NCBI GenBank assembly: GCA_003248805.1
Contig: QFQY01000052.1
Coordinates: 1 to 30,869 of the forward strand
From: Chelatococcus sp.
GTDB lineage: Bacteria > Pseudomonadota > Alphaproteobacteria > Rhizobiales > Beijerinckiaceae
Direction of reading: 5' to 3'
DNA length: 30,869 bases
The notes beneath the pieces were generated by a model. It was not told where the DNA came from. It saw nothing but the letters and a program-made list of their open reading frames with translations, and made no database searches. Below are positions 1-7,388 of the stretch, one piece after another. A program made the translations under genes and the position numbers. Position 1 is the stretch's first letter. Every line of letters starts with the position of its first letter.

Positions 1-202
1 CGTCTTCCGCGAGCGCCGCTCGCTGATCTGGAAGAAGATGCAGATCGTGCGCGGCTGCGACGCCAAGCGCAACGTGCTGGTCTATCTGGTCTATTCGGAC
101 AAGCTGATCGACGGTTCGCCGCAGAACTCGACCTCGACCGTGCCGATCATGCCTTGGGGCGGGACGGGCGATGCGCCGAAATGCGCCGACTGGATCCGGT
201 GA
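1..202 (+). CDS. creA: CreA family protein, C-terminal fragment
   Basis: This is the last 66 codons of a gene that begins left of the window, read in frame from base 2 to a TGA at 200-202. The fragment has DAKRNVLVYLVYSDK, then GSPQNS, then TVPIMPW, which matches the conserved C-terminal half of the CreA family as I know it from E. coli. CreA proteins are small periplasmic proteins of unknown biochemical role. The usual signal peptide would be outside the window. The fragment extends about 16 residues past the PW motif, so its tail is longer than that of E. coli CreA. The next gene converges on it with a five-base gap. The family call is fairly sure; no function can be given. Confidence 0.85.
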   Translation, partial: VFRERRSLIWKKMQIVRGCDAKRNVLVYLVYSDKLIDGSPQNSTSTVPIMPWGGTGDAPKCADWIR

Positions 203-207
203 GGGCG

Positions 208-537
208 TCAGCCGCCGCAGGTGATGCTGAGCGGCGCTTCCGCCGCGGCGGCCGGGCTCGGCCGCGAGAGCGAGCCGGTGAAATCCTCGCGCGAGGCGAC
301 GCCGAAGGCGGTCGCCTTCGCGAAGCCCTGCGACTCGCACCAGGCGTCGGCGACGATCTTGCCGCATTCCGCCCCGGTCGAGATGCAGTCGGCGACGCCG
401 TAACCGTCGCTGGCCGGGATCAGGAAGGTGCGCGGTTCGCTGGACGCCGCGGCCGTATCCGAGGAGGGCACCACCGCGAGCGATACGCCGGCGGCGATCA
501 GTCCCATGAAGCCCAGAAGGGCGACGGCGCGGCGCAT
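208..537 (-). CDS. Small secreted protein of unknown function
   Basis: A 109-residue protein with a typical Sec signal peptide: MRR, then a hydrophobic core over about residues 4-22, then an alanine-rich stretch that could hold the cleavage site. The mature part has four cysteines (in VADCIS, AECGK, AWCES and the C-terminal ITCGG), which suggests two disulfides in the periplasm. I do not recognise a domain. It converges on creA, with only five bases between the two stop codons. Its GC usage looks like its neighbours, so there is no sign of recent transfer. The ATG at 535-537 was chosen because the signal peptide starts there. Confidence 0.65.
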   Translation of the reverse strand: MRRAVALLGFMGLIAAGVSLAVVPSSDTAAASSEPRTFLIPASDGYGVADCISTGAECGKIVADAWCESQGFAKATAFGVASREDFTGSLSRPSPAAAAEAPLSITCGG

Positions 538-856
538 TCGAGCGGGTCCTTGGTGGCGGGCGGTTCCTGGAACTCCCGCTTGGGAGCATGGTTCCGGATC
601 GGTTAAATTTGAATGAATTGCGGCGTCTTTCGGGCCTTTGCCCGCGCCGGCTGTGGACGGGGCGCCCTCTTGACGGAAAGCGCGCGGAGAGGCAATCAGT
701 TTCTCATGACGCGCACCGCAACCCGGATTTGCATTATTTGCCGCTAGCCCTCGCTGGCCGGCTGCTCGCGTCCTCGTCCTGAAAACGAAACGACAGAAGC
801 GTCCCGGCCGGCGGCCAGGATTTGTTTCGTCGTTTTCTCGTCAGGAATTGCACCCG
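538..856. other. Intergenic region between divergent genes
   Basis: About 320 bases between a leftward secreted-protein gene and cysS. It should hold promoters for both, but I see no convincing -35/-10 pair. The part near cysS is richer in A/T and contains an imperfect inverted repeat, listed separately. No ORF here looks like a gene. Confidence 0.5.
781..837. repeat. Inverted repeat upstream of cysS
   Basis: Arms GAAAACGA (781-788) and TCGTTTTC (830-837) are exact reverse complements around a GC-rich centre that contains GGCCGGCGGCC. The right arm ends about 20 bases before the cysS start codon. It could fold in the cysS leader or be an operator. Nothing in the sequence decides between these. 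Confidence 0.35.
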
Positions 857-2314
857 ATGTCGCCGACCCTGAGGCTCTACAACACGCTGACGCGGACGAA
901 GGAGGAGTTCCTCCCGATCGATCCGGCGCATGTGCGCATGTATGTCTGCGGCCCGACGGTCTACGACTACGCCCATATCGGCAATGCGCGCCCGGTCATC
1001 GTCTTCGACGTGCTGTTCCGCCTGCTGCGCCATCTCTACGGCGACAGCCACGTCACCTATGCGCGCAACCTCACGGACGTCGACGACAAGATCAACGCCC
1101 GCGCCGCCCGCGACTGGCCCGGCCTGCCGCTGAACGAGGCGATCGCGAAAGTCACCGAAGCCACGACCGCGCAGTTCCACCACGACGTCGACGCGCTCGG
1201 CTGCCTCAGGCCCAGCGCCGAGCCGCGCGCGACCGAGCACATCGCCGAGATGAAGGCGATCATCGAGCGCCTGATCGCCCGCGGCATCGCCTATGTCGCC
1301 GAGGAGCATGTGCTGTTCCACGTTCCGGCCGTGGCGCATCTCGCGAAGGCCCCGAAATACGGCGCGCTGGCCCGCCGTCCGCTCGACGAGATGATCGCCG
1401 GAGCCCGCGTGGACGTCGCTCCGTACAAGCGTGACCCGATGGATTTCGTGCTCTGGAAGCCGAGCCGCGATGGGGTCGATCCGGGCTGGCCGTCGCCGGC
1501 CGGCATCGCCACGCCCGGTCGTCCCGGCTGGCATATCGAGTGCTCGGCCATGTCGATGGCGAAGCTGCTGTCGCCCTTCGGCGGCGGGCTCGCCTGCGAC
1601 GATCCGGCCCGGAACGTCTTCGACATCCATGGCGGCGGCATCGACCTCGTCTTTCCCCACCATGAGAACGAGATCGCCCAGTCCTGCTGCGCCTTCGGCG
1701 GCACGGACGGCTCCGGACGCATGGCGAACTACTGGATGCACAACGGCTTCCTGCAGGTCGAGGGCGAGAAGATGTCGAAATCGCTCGGCAACTTCGTGAC
1801 CATCAACGAGCTGCTGGCGACGGAGAGCTTCGGCGGCCGCAAATGGCCGGGCGAGGTGCTGCGCCTCGCGATGCTGAAGACGCATTATCGCCAGCCGATC
1901 GACTGGACGGTGAAGGCGCTGGAGGAGGCGGAGAGGGCTCTTCACGACTGGGCGGGGCTGGCGCGGACTGCCCATCCGTCGCAGCCTTCGGCGGAACTGC
2001 TGGACGCACTGTCCGATGACCTGAATACGGCGCGCGTCTTCGCGGAGCTGCATGCGCTTCGCAAGTCGGGCGATGGTGCCGCCTTGCGTGCGGGGCTCGA
2101 TCTCCTCGGTGTCGGATTGCCGGCCGAGGCGGCATCGACTGTCGCGGTGCCGGAGGTCGAGCGCCTCATCACGGCACGCCTCGACGCTCGCCGCGCCAAG
2201 AATTTCGCCGAATCCGACCGCATCCGCGACGAACTGGCAGCCATGGGCATCGCGCTCAAGGACGGCAAGGACGCCGCGACCGGCGAGCCGACGACGACCT
2301 GGGAGGTCAAATGA
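857..2314 (+). CDS. cysS: Cysteinyl-tRNA synthetase
   Basis: Class I aminoacyl-tRNA synthetase that charges tRNA-Cys with cysteine. The ATG at 857 gives 485 residues, near the family's usual 460-480. The HIGH-type signature appears as YDYAHIGNARP (HIGN at about residues 40-43) and the KMSKS loop as EGEKMSKSLGNF (about 305). MYVCGPTVYD, WHIECSAM and FPHHENEIAQS supply the zinc-binding and cysteine-selecting residues expected of CysRS. An in-frame TTG lies at 848, but AGGA at 843-846 is only one base from it and is well spaced for the ATG. The stop codon overlaps the start of a small ORF, so cysS, that ORF and cimA probably share a transcript. Confidence 0.97.
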   Translation: MSPTLRLYNTLTRTKEEFLPIDPAHVRMYVCGPTVYDYAHIGNARPVIVFDVLFRLLRHLYGDSHVTYARNLTDVDDKINARAARDWPGLPLNEAIAKVTEATTAQFHHDVDALGCLRPSAEPRATEHIAEMKAIIERLIARGIAYVAEEHVLFHVPAVAHLAKAPKYGALARRPLDEMIAGARVDVAPYKRDPMDFVLWKPSRDGVDPGWPSPAGIATPGRPGWHIECSAMSMAKLLSPFGGGLACDDPARNVFDIHGGGIDLVFPHHENEIAQSCCAFGGTDGSGRMANYWMHNGFLQVEGEKMSKSLGNFVTINELLATESFGGRKWPGEVLRLAMLKTHYRQPIDWTVKALEEAERALHDWAGLARTAHPSQPSAELLDALSDDLNTARVFAELHALRKSGDGAALRAGLDLLGVGLPAEAASTVAVPEVERLITARLDARRAKNFAESDRIRDELAAMGIALKDGKDAATGEPTTTWEVK

Positions 2315-2424
2315 TGAATAATAAGATCCGCCCCGCCGGCTCGCTCTCCCTCGCGATCAAGCTCGTGATGCTGGCGATGGTCGTCCCGCGCGTCGTGCGC
2401 TTCCGCATGAGGCGGGGGCGATGA
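2311..2424 (+). CDS. 37-codon ORF coupled to cysS and cimA
   Basis: A short ORF starting MMNNKIRPAG and continuing SLSLAIKLVMLAMVV before a basic tail (RFRMRRGR). Its ATG overlaps the cysS stop as ATGA (2311-2314), and its TGA at 2422-2424 overlaps the cimA ATG at 2421 in the same way. The middle is hydrophobic and could be one short membrane helix with a positively charged C-terminus. It may be a real small membrane peptide, a leader that couples cimA translation to cysS, or the eroded remnant of a gene once present here. I do not recognise it. The exact overlap at both ends is the main reason to list it. Confidence 0.4.
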   Translation: MMNNKIRPAGSLSLAIKLVMLAMVVPRVVRFRMRRGR

Positions 2425-4175
2425 ACCGCAACGCCACCCCCTGTCCCCTTGCGGGAGAGGGTTGGGGTGAGGGGTCGCGCGACGCTGCCGGTCTTTCGCC
2501 CTCGAAGACGCAGGCCGGACACGGCGGCGCGACCTCTCGTCCGTCTGCTTCGCAGACACCTTCTCCCGCAGGGGGAGAAGGAAAGGCCCGCGTCCACCTC
2601 TTCGACACCACCCTGCGGGACGGCGCGCAGACCACCGGCGTCGATTTCTCGCTGGAGGACAAGCGCACCGTCGCGGCCATGCTGGACGGGCTCGGCATCG
2701 ATTATGTCGAGGGCGGCTATCCCGGCGCCAACCCGCTCGACACCGCCTTCTTCGCGCACAAGCCGACGCGACACGCCCGGTTCGCCGCCTTCGGCATGAC
2801 CAAACGGGCAGGGCGCTCGGCCGCCAACGATCCCGGCATCGCCGCGCTGCTGGAGGCCGATGCCGATGTCGTCGTCTTCGTCGCCAAGAGCTGGGACTAC
2901 CATGTCCATGTCGCGCTCGAGATTTCGCTGGAAGACAATCTCGCCGGCATCCGCGAGAGCGTCGAGGCGGCGAAGGCCGCCGGCCGCGAGGTCATGCTCG
3001 ATTGCGAGCACTTCTTCGACGGCTACAAGGCCAATCCGGACTATGCGCTGGCCTGCGCCCGGACGGCCTATGAGGCCGGCGCCCGCTGGGTCGTGCTCTG
3101 CGACACCAATGGCGGCACGCTGCCGGACGAGGTCGGCGCCATCGTCCGCGAGGTCGCGAAGGTCGTGCCCGGCGATCATCTCGGTATCCACGCGCATGAC
3201 GATTGCGGTTGCGCGGTCGCCAACTCGCTGGCCGCCGTCGAGGCCGGCGTCCGTCAGGTCCAGGGCACGCTCAACGGCCTCGGCGAGCGCTGCGGCAATG
3301 CCAATCTCGTCACCCTGATCGGCACGCTGAAGCTCAAGGAGCGCTATCGCGACCGCTTCGCGATCGGGGTCGGCGAGGCCGAACTCGCGGGGCTGACGCA
3401 GGCCTCGCGCCGGCTGGACGAGATGCTGAACCGCGCGCCGAACCGCCACGCGCCCTTCGTCGGCGCCTCCGCCTTCGCCACCAAGGCGGGCATCCATGCC
3501 TCCGCCGTGCTCAAGGATCCGCGCACCTACGAGCATGTCCCGCCCGAGGCGACGGGCAATGTCCGCAAGGTCCTGGTCTCGGACCAGGGCGGGAAATCGA
3601 ACCTCGCCGCCGAGCTGGAGCGCATCGGCGTCAAGCTCGGTCGCGACGATCCGCGTCTCGGCCGGGTGCTGCAGGAGGTCAAGGACAAGGAAGCCCAGGG
3701 CTACGCTTTCGAGGGTGCCGACGCCTCGTTCTACCTGCTGGTCAAGCGCATCCTGGGCGAGGTGCCGGACTACTTCACCGTCGAGCGCTTCGCCGTGAAC
3801 GTCGAGCGGCGCTATAACGCGCTGGGCGAGCTCGTCACCTTCTCGGAGGCGATCGTGAAGGTGAAGGTCGGCGACGAGGTGCTGATCTCGGCCGCCGAGG
3901 GCGCGTCCGGCCCCGTCAACGCGCTCGACGTCGCGCTGCGCAAGGATCTCGGTCGCTACCAGTCGCTGATCGGCGGCCTGCGCCTCGTCGACTACAAGGT
4001 CCGCATCTTCCAGGGCGGAACGGACGCGGTCACCCGCGTGCTGATCGAATCCGCCGACGAGACGGGCGATCGCTGGACCACCGTCGGCGTCAGCGCCAAC
4101 ATCATCGACGCCTCGTTCCAGGCGCTGGTCGACTCGATCACCTACAAACTCGTGCGGGCCGGCGCGACGGCGTGA
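2421..4175 (+). CDS. cimA: (R)-citramalate synthase with repeat-encoded N-terminus
   Basis: Condenses pyruvate and acetyl-CoA to (R)-citramalate, the first step of the threonine-independent route to 2-oxobutyrate and isoleucine. The 584 residues contain an HMGL-like TIM barrel starting near residue 57, with DTTLRDGAQT (62-71), the HAHDD metal ligands (257-261) and GLGERCGNA (287-295). The C-terminal part looks like the LeuA-type allosteric dimer domain. The VEGGYPGANP motif and lack of a 2-isopropylmalate synthase signature favour CimA over LeuA; a homocitrate synthase is less likely. Residues 1-55 do not belong to the family: they are encoded by two dispersed repeats in frame. No ATG, GTG or TTG occurs in this frame between 2421 and the DTTLRDG codons, so translation seems bound to start at 2421, preceded by a G-rich AGGCGGGGG. 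Confidence 0.9.
   Translation: MNRNATPCPLAGEGWGEGSRDAAGLSPSKTQAGHGGATSRPSASQTPSPAGGEGKARVHLFDTTLRDGAQTTGVDFSLEDKRTVAAMLDGLGIDYVEGGYPGANPLDTAFFAHKPTRHARFAAFGMTKRAGRSAANDPGIAALLEADADVVVFVAKSWDYHVHVALEISLEDNLAGIRESVEAAKAAGREVMLDCEHFFDGYKANPDYALACARTAYEAGARWVVLCDTNGGTLPDEVGAIVREVAKVVPGDHLGIHAHDDCGCAVANSLAAVEAGVRQVQGTLNGLGERCGNANLVTLIGTLKLKERYRDRFAIGVGEAELAGLTQASRRLDEMLNRAPNRHAPFVGASAFATKAGIHASAVLKDPRTYEHVPPEATGNVRKVLVSDQGGKSNLAAELERIGVKLGRDDPRLGRVLQEVKDKEAQGYAFEGADASFYLLVKRILGEVPDYFTVERFAVNVERRYNALGELVTFSEAIVKVKVGDEVLISAAEGASGPVNALDVALRKDLGRYQSLIGGLRLVDYKVRIFQGGTDAVTRVLIESADETGDRWTTVGVSANIIDASFQALVDSITYKLVRAGATA
2435..2481. repeat. REP-like dispersed repeat inside cimA 5' end
   Basis: Read on the minus strand this has the common proteobacterial form CCCCTCACCCCAACCCTCTC followed by CCGCAAGGGG. 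Arms CACCCC (2435-2440) and GGGGTG (2464-2469) pair. On the plus strand it is translated as CPLAGEGWGEG, a peptide typical of coding regions that have absorbed this repeat. Confidence 0.75.
2528..2582. repeat. Second REP-like repeat inside cimA 5' end
   Basis: Contains two hairpins: GTCTGC/GCAGAC (2543-2548, 2552-2557) and CCTTCTCCC/GGGAGAAGG (2559-2567, 2573-2581). GCGCGACC near its start is the reverse complement of GGTCGCGC near 2471-2478 in the first repeat, so the two may form the ends of one larger fold. It is translated as PSPAGGEG just before the catalytic barrel of CimA. Confidence 0.75.
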
Positions 4176-4188
4176 GCGGGCAGAGGGA

Positions 4189-4265
4189 CGTCATGCTCGG
4201 GCTTGACCCGAGCCTCTCCTGCACGAGAGGCTCGGGCCGACGCTCGGCCTCACCCGGGAACGACG
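4189..4265. repeat. Palindromic dispersed repeat between convergent genes, possible terminator
   Basis: Starts CGTCATGCTCGGG and ends CCCGGGAACGACG, a layout common for intergenic repeats in Hyphomicrobiales. The inner hairpin pairs CCCGAGCCTCTC (4207-4218) with GAGAGGCTCGGG (4225-4236), 12 perfect base pairs with a six-base loop. A second possible stem pairs GCTCGGG (from 4195) with CCCGAGC. It lies between the ends of cimA and the next leftward gene and may end transcription from both sides. It has no T-run. Confidence 0.7.
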
Positions 4266-4275
4266 CCCGGTCGCC

Positions 4276-4629
4276 TCATTCCGTGAGGCGCAGCACCTTG
4301 TCCTTGCACAGGTCGACGCCGTCGTTCTCGCTCTCGGCCTCGTCCTCGAATTTGGCCATCACGAAATAGCTGCAGCCGCTCGGCTTGTTCAGCTTGAGCG
4401 ACGCGCTCTTGCCGGGGGCGAGCGGCTTGGCGAGCCTGGCGATGAGGCGCGGCTGGTCGCCGGAGGTCGTGATCTCGAGGGCTGTGAGCGGCGCCGCACG
4501 CATATTGGTGATCTTGATCTCGCCCGGGGGCTTCGCCGCCCGCTGCGCGGACGCCGGGCCGGCGGCGGCCAGCACCGACAATGCCGCAAGCCCAGCCAGG
4601 CCGGCGATGACACGCTTCCCACCCGTCAT
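4276..4629 (-). CDS. Small secreted protein of unknown function
   Basis: A 117-residue protein with a Sec signal peptide: MTGGKR, then a hydrophobic core IAGLAGLAALSVLAAAG, then a likely cleavage after ASA-Q. The mature part reads like a compact beta-rich domain (EIKITNMRAAPLTALEITT, then KPLAPGKSASLKL) and ends with two cysteines (SGCSYF, DLCKDK) that could form a disulfide. The layout resembles small periplasmic proteins that sense or bind something through an immunoglobulin-like fold, but I do not recognise a named family. A GGAGA six bases upstream supports the ATG at 4627-4629. It is convergent with cimA and divergent from the exporter gene. Confidence 0.65.
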   Translation of the reverse strand: MTGGKRVIAGLAGLAALSVLAAAGPASAQRAAKPPGEIKITNMRAAPLTALEITTSGDQPRLIARLAKPLAPGKSASLKLNKPSGCSYFVMAKFEDEAESENDGVDLCKDKVLRLTE

Positions 4630-4831
4630 GGTTCTCTCCCCGTTGCCGAGCCGTTCCAGGCTCTGGCGTCATCTGACACCGGCCTTGGGACGATAACAAG
4701 GCGCTTGGTCCGGGCGTCGGCCCCCGCGATTCCGGCCGGATCGGGCCTGCGCGGAAGCGCCGTGCACGCGACTTCGAAAGCGTCTATAGCTCCGCCCAAA
4801 CTGGAATTGCCCCAAGAATGACCGTCCAAGC

Positions 4832-6739
4832 ATGACTGCTCCCGACGCGCCGCCTCCGACGCCGCGCTCCCCCGCTCCGCTGCTGCAGCCCGGCTCCGGT
4901 CTCGTCCAGACCTTCCGGGCGCTGTGGCCCTATCTCTGGCCGCCGGAGCGGGCGGACCTGCGCCGCCGCCTCGTCGTCGCGCTGTTGCTGATGCTGGCGG
5001 GGCGCATCGTGCTGATGGGCGTGCCCTTCACCTTCAAATGGATCACCGACGCCCTCGCGGGAACCGGCAGCCTGGCGCAGTGGTGGCCATGGCTCGCGGC
5101 CGCGCCGCTGGCCCTGACCGTTTGTTATGGCCTGGCTCGCGTCGCCTCCTCCGGATTCGTCCAGTGGCGCGACGCGGTCTTCGCGCCGGTCTTCATGCAC
5201 GCGGTGCGCACGCTCGCGCTGCAGACCTTCGCGCATCTGCACAGCCTCTCGCTGCGCTTCCATCTGGAGCGGCGCACCGGCGGGCTGACGCGCGTGCTCG
5301 AGCGCGGCCGTGATGGCATCCAGGAGATGGTGCGGCTCGGGCTCAACCAGCTCGTGCCGGTCATCATCGAGGTCCTGCTGATCGTCGCCGTCCTGCTCGC
5401 GCTGTTCGACTGGCGCTATGTCGTCGTGCTCGTCGGCATGGTCGTCGCCTACATGGCCTGGACCATCAAGGCCACGGAATGGCGCATCGCCATCCGCACG
5501 CGCATGAACGAGTCCGACACCGACGCGAACGCCAAGGCCATCGACTCGCTGCTGAACTACGAGACGGTGAAGTATTTCGGCGCGGAGGCGCGCGAGACTG
5601 CGCGCTACGACACGTCGATGGCGCGGTACGAACGCAATTCGGTCCGCTCCTACAGCTCGCTCGCCTGGCTGAACTTCGGCCAGGCCGCGATCTTTTCGGC
5701 CGGGCTCACGCTCTCGATGGTGATGGCCGTCCGCGGCTTCCAGGCGGGCACCAACACCGTCGGCGACCTCGTGCTGATCAACTCGATGCTGATCCAGCTC
5801 TACCTGCCGCTGAATTTCATGGGCACCGTCTATCGCGAGATCAAGCAGGCGACGCTGGACATCGCCCAGATGTTCGCGCTCATCGGCCGCGATCCCGAGA
5901 TCCGCGACGTGCCGGGGGCACCGGCGCTCCGCGTTCCCGAGGGCGAGGTCGCCTTCGAGGACGTGCATTTCGCCTATGTGCCCGAGCGGCCGATCCTGCG
6001 GGGCATCTCGTTCAAGGTCCCGCCGGGACGCACCGTCGCCATCGTCGGTCCGTCGGGCGCCGGCAAGTCGACGATCTCGCGGCTGCTCTTCCGCTTCTAC
6101 GAGCCGCAGGCAGGGCGCATCCTCATCGGCGGCCAGCCGATCGCGGAGGTGCAGCAGGTCTCGCTGCGCTCCGCCATCGGCATGGTCCCGCAGGATACGG
6201 TGCTGTTCAACGACACGATCGAATACAACATCCGCTACGGCCGGCCCGACGCCACGGCGGAGGAGGTCGAGGAGGCGGCGCGGCTCGCCAGCATCGACGG
6301 CTTCATCCGTGCCCTGCCGGAGGGGTACGCCACGGCGGTGGGCGAGAGGGGCCTCAAGCTCTCCGGCGGCGAGAAGCAGCGCGTCGCCATCGCCCGCACG
6401 ATCCTGAAGGGGCCGCCGATCCTGGTCCTGGACGAGGCCACGTCCGCGCTCGATTCCTTCACCGAGAAGGAGATCCAGGACGCGCTGGACAAGGTCAGCC
6501 GGGGCCGCACGACGCTCGTCATCGCGCATCGTCTCTCGACGATCGTCAACGCCGACGAGATCATCGTTCTCGACAAGGGCCTGATCGTCGAGCGCGGCCA
6601 CCATCGCGACCTGCTCGCGGCGAACGGCGTCTATGCGGCGATGTGGAACCGCCAGCGCGAGGTCGACGAGGCCAAGGCGACGCTTCAGCGCGCCACCGCG
6701 CAGGAAGAGCCGAGCGTGCGCGTCAGCCTGACGTCCTGA
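4832..6739 (+). CDS. Atm1-type ABC exporter (fused permease and ATPase)
   Basis: A 635-residue half-transporter that would act as a homodimer in the inner membrane. The N-terminal membrane domain (about 45-350) has RTGGLTRVLERGRDGI, the LLNYETVKYFGAEARE segment and GTVYREIKQATLDIAQMF, all typical of the Atm1/HMT1 subfamily. The ATPase domain has Walker A GPSGAGKST (406-414), signature LSGGEKQR (510-517), Walker B ILVLDEATSALD (530-541) and the switch His in IAHRLST (566). Known bacterial and mitochondrial relatives export glutathione-linked metals or persulfides; export of such substrates here is inferred. The proline-rich first 20 residues are probably disordered. It stands alone, so the context adds nothing about substrate. 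Confidence 0.9.
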   Translation: MTAPDAPPPTPRSPAPLLQPGSGLVQTFRALWPYLWPPERADLRRRLVVALLLMLAGRIVLMGVPFTFKWITDALAGTGSLAQWWPWLAAAPLALTVCYGLARVASSGFVQWRDAVFAPVFMHAVRTLALQTFAHLHSLSLRFHLERRTGGLTRVLERGRDGIQEMVRLGLNQLVPVIIEVLLIVAVLLALFDWRYVVVLVGMVVAYMAWTIKATEWRIAIRTRMNESDTDANAKAIDSLLNYETVKYFGAEARETARYDTSMARYERNSVRSYSSLAWLNFGQAAIFSAGLTLSMVMAVRGFQAGTNTVGDLVLINSMLIQLYLPLNFMGTVYREIKQATLDIAQMFALIGRDPEIRDVPGAPALRVPEGEVAFEDVHFAYVPERPILRGISFKVPPGRTVAIVGPSGAGKSTISRLLFRFYEPQAGRILIGGQPIAEVQQVSLRSAIGMVPQDTVLFNDTIEYNIRYGRPDATAEEVEEAARLASIDGFIRALPEGYATAVGERGLKLSGGEKQRVAIARTILKGPPILVLDEATSALDSFTEKEIQDALDKVSRGRTTLVIAHRLSTIVNADEIIVLDKGLIVERGHHRDLLAANGVYAAMWNRQREVDEAKATLQRATAQEEPSVRVSLTS

Positions 6740-6785
6740 TCGCTTGGGCATCGGAGACGGTCAGGGCGGCGGCGCTTCCGCTGTT

Positions 6786-6821
6786 CTAGAGCATCGGCCC
6801 GAAAAGTGGATCGCGGTTCTA
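6786..6821 (+). repeat. Dispersed repeat, copy A
   Basis: Core GAGCATCGGCCCGAAAAGTG followed by GATCGCGGTT. The same core occurs at 12701-12750 and, inverted and more diverged, at 11924-11969. It matches a repeat type widespread between genes in Hyphomicrobiales. This copy appears to lack its second half, which would pair back to the ATCGGC part. Confidence 0.7.
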
Positions 6822-6879
6822 AGGCGGGTCCGTTTCCTGCATGCTCGGGTTGTAAGCAAGGATAAGGGGGGCGGCTGCC

Positions 6880-7371
6880 ATGTTCGATCCGACGACGTTC
6901 GTAGGCTTTCACACCTGGCTGAGCCTGGTCGCCATCGTCGCGGGCTTTCCGGTCGCGGCGGGGATGCTGCATGGCCGTACGCGGCCGCGCTGGACCGGTG
7001 TCTTCCTCTCGACGGCCTTCGCCACCAGCGCGACCGGCTTCGGCTTTCCGGTCAGCGGCGTCCTGCCCTCGCATGTCATCGGCGCGATCTCGCTCGTTCT
7101 GGTCGCCATGGCGGCCTTCGCGCTCTATGGCCGCCTGCTCGAGGGGGCGTGGCGGCGCATCTATGCGATCACCGCGTTGCTGGCCTTCTATCTGCTGTGC
7201 TTCGTCCTCGTCGCGCAGATGTTCATGAAGGTCCCCGCTCTGCATGCGCTGGCGCCCACCGGCTCCGAGCCGGCCTTTCTGATCGCACAAGCGCTGGTGC
7301 TGGCAGCCTTCGTCGCCCTGATCTGGCAGGCCGCCCGGCGCTTCGTGCAGGCGCCGCCTTTGCCCGGCTGA
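6880..7371 (+). CDS. Four-helix membrane protein of unknown function
   Basis: A 163-residue integral membrane protein with four hydrophobic segments: about residues 8-28 (HTWLSLVAIVAGFPVAAGML), 43-66, 87-110 and 128-150. A basic loop (HGRTRPRW) follows helix 1, which suggests that side faces the cytoplasm. It has the look of small quinone- or heme-associated membrane proteins, but I see no conserved His pair, Cys pair or catalytic motif to support a role. AGGGGGGCGG sits about ten bases before the ATG. It converges on the P450 gene, with 17 bases between stop codons. Confidence 0.75.
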   Translation: MFDPTTFVGFHTWLSLVAIVAGFPVAAGMLHGRTRPRWTGVFLSTAFATSATGFGFPVSGVLPSHVIGAISLVLVAMAAFALYGRLLEGAWRRIYAITALLAFYLLCFVLVAQMFMKVPALHALAPTGSEPAFLIAQALVLAAFVALIWQAARRFVQAPPLPG

Positions 7372-7388
7372 TCGCCCGCGAGAGCGCC

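Noticed and set aside
848..856. TTG start for cysS three codons upstream
   Set aside because: AGGA would be one base from it; spacing suits the ATG at 857, and family N-termini begin near LRLYNTL.
734..2053. Long minus-strand frame opposite cysS
   Set aside because: It is antisense to a complete, motif-bearing cysS, is rich in Arg, Asp and His as expected of a shadow frame in GC-rich DNA, and matches no family.
4784..6751. 655-codon minus-strand frame opposite the ABC exporter
   Set aside because: Its low-complexity Asp/Arg/His composition and exact opposition to a conserved transporter mark it as an antisense shadow.
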